From Cubamyces lactineus (taxonomy: Eukaryota > Basidiomycota > Agaricomycetes > Polyporales > Polyporaceae), in the NCBI GenBank assembly GCA_022376465.1, contig JACDTU010000025.1, positions 186,001 to 250,000 of the forward strand: a DNA stretch of 64,000 bases, in the 5' to 3' direction. The stretch's first letter is position 1, and every line of letters starts with the position of its first letter. A program made the position numbers and the translations under genes. Shown one piece after another: positions 34,631 through 47,201 of this stretch. A model generated the notes under the pieces. That model had not been told where the DNA came from. It made no database searches and saw nothing but the letters and a program-made list of their open reading frames with translations.

Positions 34631-37007
34631 ATGTCGTCCACTAGCAGCGAGACTCAATCTGGGCCTGCGCGTCGAGTATGGCGATTCTGGCTCATCTTCC
34701 TCGCGCTGTGCGTCTCTCTTTTCCTGACTGCGCTGGACCTGGTACGTAGCATCCATCAGATTTCAGGCTTGTGTGTCTTCTGACCTGATGATGGACAACG
34801 AACACTACAGGCTTCAGTCGGTACAGCGTTGCCTTCGATCGTCTATGACCTCAATGGCACCGACTCGTTCGTCTGGGTATCGTCCGCGTATACTCTCGCA
34901 TGTACGGCAGTGCTCCCCATGAGCGGACGGCTTGCGGAGCTGTTTGGCCGTCGGGCTGTCCTCCTCGTTGCTATCCTACTGTTTGGCGCGGGCTCTGCAG
35001 TCGCCGGTGCAGCGAGTTCTATGACCATCCTCATCGTGGGGCGAAGTGCGTATTAACAAAATAGCTCAGAATGTCATCGCGAAATGCACACTAACGACTT
35101 ACTTTTGACCTTTGTTAGCTGTACAAGGCGTTGGGTCAGGCGCGATACAAGTGTTGGTCGCGATCGTCATCGCAGACCTCATCCCCCTGAAAGACAGAGG
35201 GTTCTTTCAAGCGTTGACCGGATCGTGAGTCTCATATCAAACTATCCATTGGCATCACGCTAAGCATGCGGAGATATTCAGGACGTTCAGTTTCGCGTCC
35301 GCTATCGGACCTTTCATTGGTGGTGCTATTGCACAGCGGACGACTTGGAGATGGTACGCACATGCTCCTCTGGCTGTACCTGCTTGCATCTGAACTGAAC
35401 GTGTCCAACTGCCAGGCTATTCTGTATGTGTCGAGAGGCTCCTACGCAGTCACAGAGGCACCATTGATTCGCGCTGCCCAGACCTCAATCTCCCCCTCTG
35501 CGGAATCGCGTTCGGGATCGTATTCTTCTTCCTTCGACTCCGCAAGCCGCCTGTCCAGAGTTATATATCTTCCATCAAGTCTATGGACTGGATGTGAGTC
35601 TCAAAAGTCTCGTCAGGACCTCAAATTTGCTGGACTCACCGGCCTACACAGTGGCAACATCATAATCATTGGAAGCGCCACGTCCTGCATCATCGCTCTG
35701 ACGTGGGCCGGCGTTTCTTACTCTTGGTCCTCGGCACAGGTGCTGGTGTCGCTCATCATTGGCGTCGCCGGGCTTGGGCTCGCCTTCGTGTATGATGCCT
35801 ACATGGCACCTTTCCCCGTAGTACGTACCGAGTCTAGATTTTTTTGCCTCAGCATCGGCTTGAATTTGGTACAGATCCCCGCTACTATCATTAAGAACCG
35901 AACAAGCATTGCTGGGTAAGTCATAATCGCTCCAAGCTCGCATACATACATACTCAACATCGACGACGACAGTTACATCGGCTCCTTTTTTCACTATCTG
36001 GTTCTCAACAGCGTCGTATGTGAGTAGTCTATAACTTGCTAATTGACTTGAGGAGCCTCAACGTGATCCACAGTCTACCTGTAAGCACCATGATCATCGC
36101 ATCCTAATATGCCGCGAGATTCACCAGAAACAACACTACAGGCCTGCATACTTCCAGTCCTCTAAGCTCGCTCCCCCACTTCTCTCCGGGCTGTACCTCC
36201 TTCCTACGGCTCTCTGTATATCACCCTCTGCAACTTTACAAGGCATCATCGTCAGCAGAACTGGCACATACCGCCTCATCGTGAGTCCGCTCTTGCACTC
36301 AATCACCAGCAGACGGCACGCTGGTCGGCCCCAAGACTGACCTTGATTAAACAGACCGTCGTAGGCTGGGTCGCGATGCTCATCGGGGTGGGACTGATGA
36401 CACTCCTGAACGCCGACTCGTCCATCGCAGTGACCATACCCGTACAAGTCATTGCCGCAGTAGGCTTCGGGCTTGTGTACGCGACGATCTTCACCGTCAT
36501 GGCTCCGCTCGACCCTGTCCACAACGCGTCTGCGCTCTCCTTCCTGCTCTTTGTCAGGACCCTATCTTCGGTAGGTGCCCGGCAACGCTCCGCCTGATTA
36601 CGAGCTCTGCCACGTCTCGATAGCTCTCTGACTCCCTTACTTGCACGCAGGCATGGGCGATACCCATCTCCGCCACCATCCTACAGAACGCGCTGCGCGC
36701 GCGCCTCCCGCGCGCGTTCCTAGCTACCATCCCCCCAGGACACGACCTCGCGTACAGCGCAATACCCGCGATCCCCGCGCTCCCCGAACCGCTCCAGCGC
36801 GAGGTGCGCGACGCGTTCGCGGAGAGCTTCCGGCTCGTGTGGCGCGTCATGCTCGGGTTCTGCGGCGCGGGGCTGCTGAGCGTGGCTCTGCAGAAGCACG
36901 TCCCGCTGCATACGAAGATGGATGACCGGTGGGGCTTGGAAGAGGAGGAGAAGGAGGAACCTCATACAGACGTAGCACGCGCGCGTGGCGAGGAGGATGT
37001 GTGCTAG
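34631..37007 (+). CDS. DHA2-type MFS drug/H+ antiporter, second of a tandem pair
   Basis: Thirteen exons: 34631-34741, 34811-35045, 35119-35224, 35282-35353, 35416-35423, 35482-35593, 35652-35820, 35875-35915, 35973-36019, 36074-36080, 36142-36280, 36355-36570, 36651-37007; 539 aa. It has the same 8-base and 7-base micro-exons as the upstream copy, and exons 2-7 have identical lengths. Motif A reads GRLAELFGRRAVLL; the motif C region is TFSFASAIGPFIGGAIAQ. The N-terminus is short (MSSTSSETQSG) and the C-terminal tail is much shorter than in the first copy. Two introns absent from the first copy are present here. It is a plasma-membrane exporter by family; substrate unknown. Confidence 0.92.
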
Positions 37008-37456
37008 AACGTCGATCATAACAAGTGCAGACATGTAGAAGGTGCACATGGCCTAGTAGCACTAATTTGGTACCACAATGACGTGACGGAACTTGGCATC
37101 CATGTCTGGACTCCATCCAATTCGAGAGTGCCAGGGCAGCTCATCTTCGAGAGTGTCACGGCGGCATATTTCCGAGGCCGTCTCCACTGGCTGAGCTTCT
37201 GAACACCCGGGGGAGACGTCGGGACCCACGGCGCGTGTCGATGCCGTCACTTCACCCTAAATGAACGCAATGCACTCTGCGCGGGCGGAAGGGACGTATC
37301 AGGGGCACAACTGCAAGTCCCCTTCGTCCAAGCATCTGAAACCACATGCGTCGCACGACATGTACTATACAAATTCCTCTCTCGACGAGCCATCGACATC
37401 ATGCTCGTACATAGCTAGGTAAGTCCTGTTGACCCCAAGTTTGCAGCAGCCATCCA
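37008..37456. other. Convergent spacer
   Basis: Holds the 3' ends of the second transporter and of the minus-strand membrane-protein gene. Nothing else seen. Confidence 0.45.
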
Positions 37457-38983
37457 TCAAACCGGAGCCTTGTGCAAAGAGAAGTCCTCCGCCTCGCGAT
37501 ACACTCTATTCTCACCACCGGGTGCTCCACGGAAACTGTCGGCGCGATCCGTCACGCGTTCAAGGTCGATTTCCACGCCAACGGATATGGCAGACGTCGG
37601 AAGGTCGCGGCTGCGCTGATTGAAGCGTATCGTTGTAGAGCCAAGCGAGGTGCCCCCGCGCGCGCCGTTCTCGTGTCCGCGGACAATGAGCATAGTGAAG
37701 ACATACGCCTGTCACGAAGACTGTCAACAATCGCAGATCAAAGAGAGGGAAGTCGTATACTGACTCCAACTGGCGGAAGCTACATACGTGCAAGGACACA
37801 GAGGTGAGGTGAGGTGAATGATCGTGCTGGAGGAACGCACCGGATCCAAGAACATGAAGAAATAGTTGTTCTTCAGACAGCTCAATATGACAACCAGGAA
37901 CAGGTGTGCGCAATACACTCCCGCTAGACGATCGATGCTAGTCAGAGACCGATTTCTCTGCGCACGCACGGTTGCAAAAAGCAATGAGCATCTGTGTACT
38001 CACCGCACTCGACAATGATCTCGATGACTCTACTAGGTGACCAGCGCCCCTGCCTTAACTCGCGCGGCGCTTCAGATTGCACCGTCCAGATCTTGTAGCA
38101 GATCATACCTGCGAAGCTTGTGAGCATTAACGTACAATGGGGATCTTAGTCTCTCACCCGAGCAAAGTACGTTGACGACGAATGTTACGATGAAGAAACA
38201 GCGGGCGCTGTATGTGACCCTGGCCAGGATAGGCGCAGTGCCAGCCTTCGTCTGGGCGAGAGTAGCAAACGCCCAGCACCCAAGGGCTGCAGTACAATCT
38301 TGTTAAGCCCGACCGCGTTCTCTAGCTTTCGACATCTGCGCAGGATACACACCGATGTCGGCCAGGAACAGGCCAAACGGGAGGAGCATCACCCAGAGAT
38401 TCATGTTCCATACGATCCACGCCCGATATACCTGGAATGGCAGGTGTAAGCGGTTCATGCCCAGCGGATGAACAATCGGGAGTAGCATACGATGATGAAA
38501 TCGGACGTCAGGGCGACAAACACGATGAGGAAGTTCTTGATGAGGGTCATACGACTGGAAGGGTCTGCCCAGAGAGCGATGGGATCGGGTTTTGTTGTTC
38601 CATGGACAGAATATCCATCGTATGCATGAACCAAGGAGGCGAAACAATCCTGAAGGACATCGGCAACTGAGCCTCTGGATTGCGGGGAATGATGAGCCAA
38701 ACGGGGGCGCTCACAAATACAGTAGCCACAAAGATTAGGAAGCAAGCAGTTGGCAACCACAGCGAGATTCCGTTCTTGACTTTTTTGGCGAGTATGAGCA
38801 CGCAAGTGGGCAGGTAGACAAAGTACGCGCCTGATGGCGTATCGAGTACGCATGTACACATTAACCTCAACAGGCGAACTCAGACCACTGCGAGGTTTAC
38901 GTACCAGTGGCGAGCAACTGGAGCCATAGCCCAATGAGATGCGCGTTGGTCTCGACGTCTAGACCTCCAACCGGGGCGGGCAT
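37457..38983 (-). CDS. Seven-helix membrane protein, paralogue 5
   Basis: Nine exons: 38983-38905, 38830-38715, 38649-38491, 38431-38353, 38286-38158, 38108-38004, 37923-37841, 37779-37765, 37708-37457; 338 aa. Start MPAPVGGLDVETNAHLIG. Helices include LWLQLLATGAYFVYLPTCV, WLPTACFLIFVATVF, FLIVFVALTSDFII, WVMLLPFGLFLADI, CFFIVTFVVNVLC, VYCAHLFLVVILSCL and AYVFTMLIV. Exon 8 codes LPPVG and uses a GTCAGT donor. The tail has STTIRFNQRS and GVEIDLERVTDRADS. Exons 2, 3, 4, 5, 7 and 8 have exactly the lengths seen in paralogues 3 and 6. A TATATA lies 75-80 bases upstream of the start codon. Function unknown. Confidence 0.87.
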
Positions 38984-41337
38984 AGTGGACCGACTGGATC
39001 GTTTGTATGGCGGCTCGGGGACACTAAGCAGAGCCTTGCCTCGATCGCCTCACCTGATATATACCACGATGCGCGCGCGCAGCAGTAGACGTTCGAATTC
39101 AGCGAAAGGGACACATCGATGACGACCGTCGAACCTACGCTTGAGAATGCGGCCGGGACGAGGCAGCGCATTGCCGTTGTACTTCGGAAGTCCGAGAAGA
39201 CATGTCCAAATCGACGCCGGTGCGAGCTCCTCAGGTATTCATTGACAGATTGAAGGAGACGTTCAATCGCGACCGACTCTATGACAATCATCAGAGGCTG
39301 TCCTCTGCAGCCACGAAGCTGATGACGAAGTACATCGTCTCCGCTCGGGGGTTTGAAGACACTGATGCACATGCTCACACCGTGGGCTCCTGTCAGTGAG
39401 ATGACAGGGAACATCGTGGTGTGAGAATGTTATGACGCCGGTTCTATCTCAAAACAGGCAGCCCGTGCATCTCTTTTCCGGCGCAAAGCTACGCTGGCAG
39501 ATGCAAGAACGGCTATCCAGCACGTGTTCCGTACTGTGAGTGGATACCGAGGGGTTGTGCGCTTGCTCGTACTATGTATGGATCCTATTCGATGGGCACG
39601 CTTCGGAGACTGGGAAGCTGTTTCCCCCCTCTAGTTGGTGGGCAGTCGTCCTTCAAAACACGGTGCCACTGTCATGAACGATGCTTTGAGGAACCCAACG
39701 GTCAATCAAGAGTTTTCTTGTGATTTGGTTGTCCCGAAACTTGAAGAACATGCACGGCGGCTGAGTATGATTACACCTTCTATTTGCAGCCTGTCACTCA
39801 TCCCGACGATGGTAGACCTGTGCTTGACTCTGAATAGAACGTGAAGACGTATAAGGCGAAGTCACTTACCGTCAGCCTGAGATACTACTCGTAGTGGCAA
39901 GGAGACGGTTGTCTCCGAGTTTGCTTAGCGCCGCTCAAGCGTCAAGTATCGTAGCCACGTGGCAGATCAATGCCGCTACGGACCGTCACGTCTCTGGCGC
40001 CCTCTTCCGGCAGCTAACCTTCACGCAGAACTACCAACTCGCATGTGGCTCTCAATGTATATACGACATGGTTTAGTACGCAGCCTCTGTAGGGCCTAAT
40101 TTTGACATACTGACGCTTGGACGGATTTTCACAGGAAACCATTGTAATAGGACATGCCCTCTAATGGTGGAAACAACTGCTTTGGGCAGGGTTCTCTCGT
40201 GAACGCTCCAACTAACACAGACCTAATTGTACAGACTGCTTAGCAGAGACTGTAATGCACTGAATTTGAGCGCGGCCTCGTACGGCGACAAAGCCGAGCT
40301 CTACAAGGGCGGTTCTGGTCGTCCTTGCCGAGACAAACTCCGAAGACCAACTCAGCAACGTCGACCGGGTTCTTCATTTGCTTATACTCAGCAGTTCGTT
40401 CACAAAGTTTCTATGCGCTGCCGCAACATGGCAATCAACGGCGGGTGTTATAGAGCTTACATCCAACTGAGTATATCCGGAGCATTCAGTCCGATCCCGC
40501 CTTCTGCAACGACTTTCCCGCGGCCGACGGACTCGCTCCCAGGCGCATCCTTCTGAGCTGCCTTCTCTCGGACAGTAGCCCATATCCGTGTCCGATAACA
40601 GTGCTGCGCTCCATATACAGCCTACGCGCATGTGACGGTGAGCTCGGGCCGTGGCTTGTAACCTACTCAGATGGTTGCATCCGGATACCATGTTTCCCAG
40701 CATCAACCCAGGTCAAAGTTCAGACATCAGAGGAAGATGAAGATTGAGAATGGCTGTACGTACGGTGTTCCGCACCAAACTTATGCCGATGCTGCTGATC
40801 CTTCGTGGCGCCGCGATACAGTACTCAGCTGAAGATCTGACTCGCTGCCAAGCAAACGCCGAGCGATGCGCCGGCATACTAGGAAGACTATGTCAGGCCC
40901 ATCTTCCTGCGCGCAACGCCCAAAGAGGCTTTGGTGCGGGTTTCATGGCCGCCCAGCCCATTGTTCATCTTGGAGCATGTCGCGAAAGCTCTCCGGAGGG
41001 CCCAACACCGGCTTCGATGGGCCCACCGGCATGGCGTATGGTCTCCGCCTGAGCACTGCGGTCAGCAAATCGGCCAAACGATTGGAATACACAGTGACAC
41101 CCAAGTGCGCCCTCTTACGGCCCTACAGCGACTACAGCACTACAGCCCCTTTTACAGTGGGGTAGTACACTACAACGTACACACAGCAAGTTAAACATAC
41201 ATAGTGCGACGAGTCCGTCATGCCCCGCATCCCATGAATGCGCCCCGGTCTAGCCCCAGTATTTGGGCCTCAGGCCTCGAGAGCCAGCAGGCTCGCCGGT
41301 CAATCAGAGTATGACCGAGACAATACTGTCTGCAGGC
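38984..41337. other. Gene-poor spacer between paralogues 5 and 6
   Basis: No gene recognised on either strand. Open frames are short, alternate between frames and match no family I know. I looked for further remnants of the membrane-protein and transporter families and found none. Confidence 0.45.
39058..39063 (-). promoter_or_regulatory. Possible TATA box of paralogue 5
   Basis: TATATA 75-80 bases upstream of the start codon at 38983, a plausible distance for a fungal TATA element. Based on sequence and position only. Confidence 0.35.
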
Positions 41338-42843
41338 CTATATCGAGTCCTTGTCCTGGGCGAGGTCCTTATCCTGAGCGAGGTACATGTGGGTGCCTCT
41401 CCTGGGGTCGTACATGCGCGTGGGGCTCGTGACGCTCTCCGTGTCGACGACGCGCTCGAGGTCGATCTCGACGCCGACGGCGATGGGCGGCCGTGTGCTC
41501 CGGCTGCCCCGGAAGCGGATCGTGGTGGACGCGACGGACGTGCCGTTGTCATTGTTCTGGGCGCGTGTGCGCACGATGAGCATCGAGAACACGTAAGCCT
41601 GTGTGAGTGAGAGGACGTCAGCTGTGTGTTCCTTGTGATAATGCTTATACACGATGTACGTACCCCGACTGGGGGGAGCTGTAACCAATACGTAAGTTTA
41701 GGGCATACATATGATAAGAAGGCATGATCACGCACTGGGTCAAGGAACATGAAGAAGTAGTTGGTTCCGAGACCATTGGTGATGATGAGGACCAAGAGAT
41801 GGGCACAGTATATACTAGCTGTAAAGCACATCTTAGTCATTGTGGTTGGCACGAAGCCGTCGAGGCTTACCAGACTCGATGATGATCTCAAGCACCCGGC
41901 TAGTCGAGGAACGCTGTCCGGTGTAGTCGCGGGTGACCTTAGACTGTATACGCCAGATCTTGTAACAAATGAGGCCTGCAGTGCACACGCATCCAGTCAG
42001 CGAACTCGCATATGATATGGTACGAACGCGGCTGGAAGAGGCTTACCAGAGCAGAGGATGTTGAGAACGAACGTGATGATAAAGAAGTAACGAATGCGGA
42101 CGGAGACGGCGGCCAGAATAGGGATAGTTCCGGGTCCGGTTTGCGCGAGGGTCCAGACGGCCCAGATGCCGACAGCTGTTACAACACCGCCGCAAGTCAG
42201 TAGAGATGTATACATTCCGGCACACACCATGTGCTTACCGGTATCGCCAAGAAGTAGCCCCACAGGAGCGAGAATGATCCAAACATTCATGTTCCATACC
42301 ATGAATGTCCGGTACACCTGCGGACAGCATTGAGGATCGCTGAATGAATGCATATGAATGGCGATAGGCAGCTCACGATGATTGCGTCGGAGATGATTGC
42401 GACGACAATGTTCATCGCGTTCTTCAGGAGCGAGAGGGTCGAGGACGGATCAGCATACAATGCCTCCGGGTTTGGCCTCTCCGTGCCATGGACAGAATAG
42501 CCTTGGTACGTCCGGATGAACCCGACGACGAAGTCCTAAGAGAAAGTGAGGAATAGCATACACAAATTCATGTCGAGAAAGGCACGCACCAAGACAGTGG
42601 CAGCGAAGATGACGAAGCACGCTGCAGGAAGCCAGGGGGACATTCCATGCCTCAGCTTCTTGCTGAGAATTATCAAGCAGTGAGGCAGATAGACGAAGTA
42701 CGCTCCTACGAGTAAACAGGTCAGCCACCGTGCTGCAGCAGCACATGCCGGTACACGCGATGCCTACCCGTCGCGAGCAGCTGCAGCCACCAGCCGATGA
42801 GGTGGGCGTTCGCCTCCGAGATGTCTCCTGGTTTGGTGGGCAT
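41338..42843 (-). CDS. Seven-helix membrane protein, paralogue 6
   Basis: Nine exons: 42843-42768, 42705-42590, 42535-42377, 42317-42239, 42175-42047, 41975-41871, 41818-41736, 41678-41664, 41598-41338; 340 aa. Start MPTKPGDISEANAHLIG. Helices include WWLQLLATGAYFVYLPHCL, WLPAACFVIFAATVL, MNIVVAIISDAII, WIILAPVGLLLGDT, RYFFIITFVLNILC, IYCAHLLVLIITNGLGTN and AYVFSMLIV. The micro-exon codes LPPVG. The tail has STTIRFRGSRS and GVEIDLERVVDTESVT and ends with a six-residue tandem repeat (LAQDKD twice). It is the closest in sequence to paralogue 3. Possible TATA element at 42904-42909. Function unknown. Confidence 0.87.
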
Positions 42844-44307
42844 GGCGCAGCACGGCAGCGATTCTGGGTAGATCCAAACGGCAGCCGAGGCGCGATGAGT
42901 TGGTTTATATCCCGACGCCCAAGCGTACGCAGCGCGCGACTCTGATGACGGCCGTGAGAGCGCGAGGGGGCAGCGTCAGCGACGAGGGAAGGAGAGGGCC
43001 GGGTTCTGGTGGAAGACGACCTAGGGCATCAGATAGAAGGACAGGCGAGCGTGCGGACTTATTTGCAGTTCTAGCATACCCTCGTGCCTCATGGTGCGCG
43101 GACGCCCGCATCATCTGAATCTGCTGGGACCGATGCCGGAAGGCTCGGACTCAGAGCGAGCGTACTGCAGACGACGCTGGTTATCGGACCCAGATTCGGC
43201 GTTCTCGTCATCAGCGATGGGTATCCCAGCATTGCTCCAGGGCCATATGGTCTATTCTCGGCAAGGACCGGGGCGCGCGTTCAATGTCGAAATTGCCGCA
43301 CAGGGCAACCACGTCTGTCATCTCCCCGCATGCCCGGTCGTCATCCCACATGTCTACATTGACCAGGTACTCCGCGTTCTCTTTATTGCAGACCGCCAAG
43401 AGTACCATGTCCACGATATTTTAGCCCTGTCGGCACCGCAACCCTGTACAGTGGTGTCAGCACTACCCGTCAGTCAAATACGAATGGATACCTGAACAAT
43501 TCAAACATATGCTTCTGCAAGAAAATCTTCAACGACTTGGCATCTCAGGCCAGAGGCCTTCAAGAAGCGATTCGCGCTTCCTTCATCAGTGATTCTGTTG
43601 CTCTCATCGCTGACACGGGGCGCATGATTCCCTAGTAAGACGATGAGTCTCCGCAGCGACCGTGGGGGCCGGTGCTAGAATTCAAAGAGACAGAGAGCCG
43701 TATCAGAGCCCCGAAAGATGGAAGCCTGAGATGCGCGACTAGCAGAGGATGAATTCCATCCACGAATGATGAGCTCTGCCCCGGACAGCGGAACATTGCA
43801 CAGGAATGATCCGGGGCGAGCTGCTGGCCAGATGGCGGAACGGGGAGAGGAGCATCTTCGGCTATTACGACAATTGCCATATTCGGCATGCTTGCCACAA
43901 AGTCCTGGGCCCTGTGGGTCGCGCGTGCCTGGGGCCTGAGGACGAAATAATTGTTCAATGCAACGCATACTGACAATTGTCAGCGCCGACGCTCGTCGCC
44001 GACCTATACTCAGGCCTGAGCGGGCGAAGAATACGACGAGCTGGATGCTGCGCGCAGCTGGATCTTGGTTGTGTTCGTCCCGCGACGCCCACCAAACCGT
44101 GGAGGGGTTTCGATCATGATCGATCTGCTCTGGTGCCACAAGCCATCGCATTGTGGCGCATGCAGCACTACAACGCCCATGCTGTGGTCTGTGATACGTC
44201 TGTTACATTGCACAGCGCGTCCGAAATTCGATCCAGACACCATCGAAACCGTCGACGGACGGCCAGCGCCCGTGCGCTCGCTCGCCCGTTGTTCGCCTGC
44301 TGGTAGC
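42844..44307. other. Spacer before the metabolic cluster
   Basis: No gene recognised. A plus-strand frame at 43091-43495 (134 codons) has a moderately protein-like composition but no known match and no paralogue in the window. Frames on the minus strand at 43632-44151 overlap each other and are not convincing. Confidence 0.4.
42904..42909 (-). promoter_or_regulatory. Possible TATA box of paralogue 6
   Basis: TATAAA on the minus strand, 61-66 bases upstream of the start codon at 42843. Confidence 0.4.
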
Positions 44308-47201
44308 TCACAAACCTGTCATCAGAACTGGCATCTCCGGCCTCGTCGTCTTCGAGCCCTTAACCGACGGCGAGGCGATCCCGCTCATCTTCCAGACGAT
44401 CTCCTTGTCCGACGGTGCGAACTCGAACGCGAGCAGCAGGTGAGACAGGACGACACCTGACAGATTTGGTTAGAATGCTCCTGATAATACACTGCCGATA
44501 TCTGGAGCTCGAGAGCTCGACCAGGACGAGCTGGTCATGAATATCCGAGATCTGTAGCGTTCGCCCGTACTCGATACCCGAACCAGGAGTCGTGGAGCAG
44601 GCCGACGCTAGCGACGTGGATCGCATCCCGCGCGCATGGAGGCGGTCGCAACACTGCCGGCTACTTGCCAGTCGAGATTGCTAACGTGTCCAGACACACA
44701 CTAGACCCTGTGGAAGCTACTGACTTCGCACCCATCTAACCCCTACACGGGGATCCGGCCACCTTCTACAGCGCGGATTCGCGAGTAGGGGTGATGGGCG
44801 ATGTGGAAGGCTGATCACTTCGATACTTGAAAAGTAGTGGTACTCACGGATCTCACTTAGCGCAAAGTTGTATCCACTAGAAGGACGGCGAGGGTGATGT
44901 CAACAAGGCGTCGCACCATCGCACACTAAGCACACGTACATGCATGACCGTGGTCCGGCGACAAATGTCATCCTATTCACGAATACATGTCAGCAACACG
45001 ATACATACCGTCAGCGTGAAGCACAAATAGACACCTACGTGTTCGCGAAGACGCTAGGGATGTGCGCATCGGCAACACTAGAGGGTAGAGGCGACAGCCA
45101 CCGCTCAGGCTTCCACTCGGCCGCGTCTGGGCCCCAGATGGTAGGGTCGCGGTTGATACCGAAGATGTTCAGCCATACGGTCGTGCCGGCGGGTACCTCC
45201 AGCTCGTGGATGGTACCTCCGTCTTCACCTTGGATAGGCGCGCTCAGTGGCAAGACGGTGTCTTCCTCGGACCTGCAGAGTACAGATAGTGGCACCCAGG
45301 CACAGTCAGCGTTCAGGCGCACAAGCGTTGCAACGCGAGCTCAGGATGCCGGCATGCAACAGTGTCAAGGCACGCACACTCTGCTCGTCAAGTAAAACCC
45401 GGGGTACCTGGAGGGCCAGAATCGCATGTCAGTGTCAGTCGGCGTACTGCAGCTGTCCACCCTATCGCGCTGGAAACTGGTAATATCAGAATCGGCCGCT
45501 CACATTCTGACGGTCTCGCGGATGACGGCATCCATGAATGGAAGCTTCGTGAAGGCGTCAAAGTCCAGGTCCTGCGGCGTCCGCCCGACGCCCGAAGTGG
45601 CTTCGACTAGCTCCTGGCGTATCCGAGCCTGCGCATCAGGGTGCAGGGCCAGCTGCTGGACGATGCGGACGAGGGTAGTTGACGTGGTATCTGTGGCCTG
45701 CAGGAGCAACAGGCTGATGGGAGGAGACAATGAGCGGTGATGTAATATGAATATGGGTTGGACAAGCGGTGAGGTACGCACGACATCTGGCCGACGAGGT
45801 CTTCCTCCGAGAACGACGAGATATCGGCTGATTTCGCATTGTGTTGCACTACAGAAGATGTCACCTCTCGGATATTACATTCAAAGATCAAGGGCCGGGG
45901 GGCAAACGCACTCAATATGCTCATCAGGTCCTTACCCTCACCGAGCTCCTGCTTCATCACCTTGTCGCTCTTCTGCAGCATCTCTTTCTTCTGCTGTAGG
46001 ATCTGCCGTGCAGTCGCGTTGACGCTGTCCGAAATGCCGCGCATCCGCTGCAGCGGCTTGTACGGGATGACCTCCGCGCCGAACCTCAGCCAGCTCCGCG
46101 GAAAGATGCGCTTCAGCCAGGGGAGCAGCGGCCGCCACGTGTGCAGCTGAACGATCGTCGGACTGCGCAAGTAGACACAACATCAGCGCTGCTCGGAGAA
46201 CAGCTTATATTGAGAGCCGGCGAGTTGACTCACCCGAACTCCTTGAGGGCACGACTGTAGTCTGTACCGTGCTTTTCGAGCGGTCCGAAGGAGTACCCGA
46301 GGGCGGCGCGACCAACGCACTCGAGCGAGAAGCGGCTCATGTACTCCGCAATCTCGACCTCAGTGCGCGGCTCAGACACCTTACCTCGCAAAATAGTGAC
46401 CAGCTGCGTGTCTTCATCAGCAATGCGGCTAATGAGCGGCAAAACACAGAAAGGTCACCTCCTGTGCCACGCGATTGAAGGTCGGGATCATTTCGCGGAT
46501 ATATCTAACCGAGAAGACCGGACTGAGATGCTTGCGCTGTTCAGAGTGCTCCCGACCTGGACCGGCGCGCGGACATGCACGTTAGCACCCATCTCCAGTC
46601 TAAGCACATCAAAGCGGACTTCTGCGTACCTTTAACGGCGGTAAGCCCAGGTCCGAAGACAGTATTCCCTGTGCTGTAGGTCGCACGAAGAAGACACCGT
46701 GAGCATTCCACATGAGCCGCGCGGAACCGGAGGCAACTGACTGGATGCGCCATTCTGGCAGATCAAATGCGTCGCGGTACTTGCCAAACATCGTAGCCAG
46801 GGCCAAAGGGTCCGACACAGCCAGGTGCACCTCCTGTCAACGCGCGCACAGTCAATCACAGATCGCAACCGTCGCGGGACGAAACACTGTCATTGGATGG
46901 ACACCCACACCCAGGAAGTCGTCTAGCCGGATAGCGCGACCGTACGTCGTGAGCACCTGCTCGCGGAACGGGATCGCGAAGGGGCTGTGGATCTTCTTCG
47001 ATACTCCTGTGGACAAATGGAAGAGACAATGAATATCAACCTGGACGACTGTTGGGACGTGGGCCTACCTGACCATCTTGACGACGAAGGGGGTCCTGGG
47101 ATGTTGCGTAGCCGCGACTGCTTTACGCGTTTCCTGATCTGCGGCCACAAGAGTGCGAGTACGCCCGCCGCGAGGACGAAGAGTGTAACAAGTGCAAACA
47201 T
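44308..47201 (-). CDS. Cytochrome P450, first copy
   Basis: Fourteen exons: 47201-47069, 47006-46909, 46833-46742, 46673-46630, 46556-46459, 46403-46234, 46162-45912, 45848-45782, 45713-45504, 45407-45378, 45272-45039, 44972-44940, 44876-44848, 44456-44308; 545 aa. Residues 1-19 form a membrane anchor, then a basic patch and the proline hinge NIPGPP. The I-helix oxygen-binding stretch is LLLQATDTTS (about 320-329), the K-helix ExxR is ETVR, the PERF element is WKPERW, and the heme loop FVAGPRSCIG puts the axial cysteine at 486. All catalytic landmarks are present, so it should be an active microsomal monooxygenase. The heme cysteine codon lies just before an intron, and the glycine after it is restored by splicing. 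It starts 966 bases from the divergent adenylate-forming gene. The substrate is unknown. Confidence 0.93.

Noticed and set aside
10578..42843. Idea that the seven-helix family is a mating-type pheromone receptor (Ste3) array
   Set aside because: The helices lack Ste3 motifs known to me, no CaaX-ending pheromone precursor gene was found nearby, and the exon plan and tail motifs form a family of their own.
43091..43495. 134-codon plus-strand frame before the P450 cluster
   Set aside because: Moderately protein-like, but with no family, paralogue or splice partner; too weak to call as a gene.
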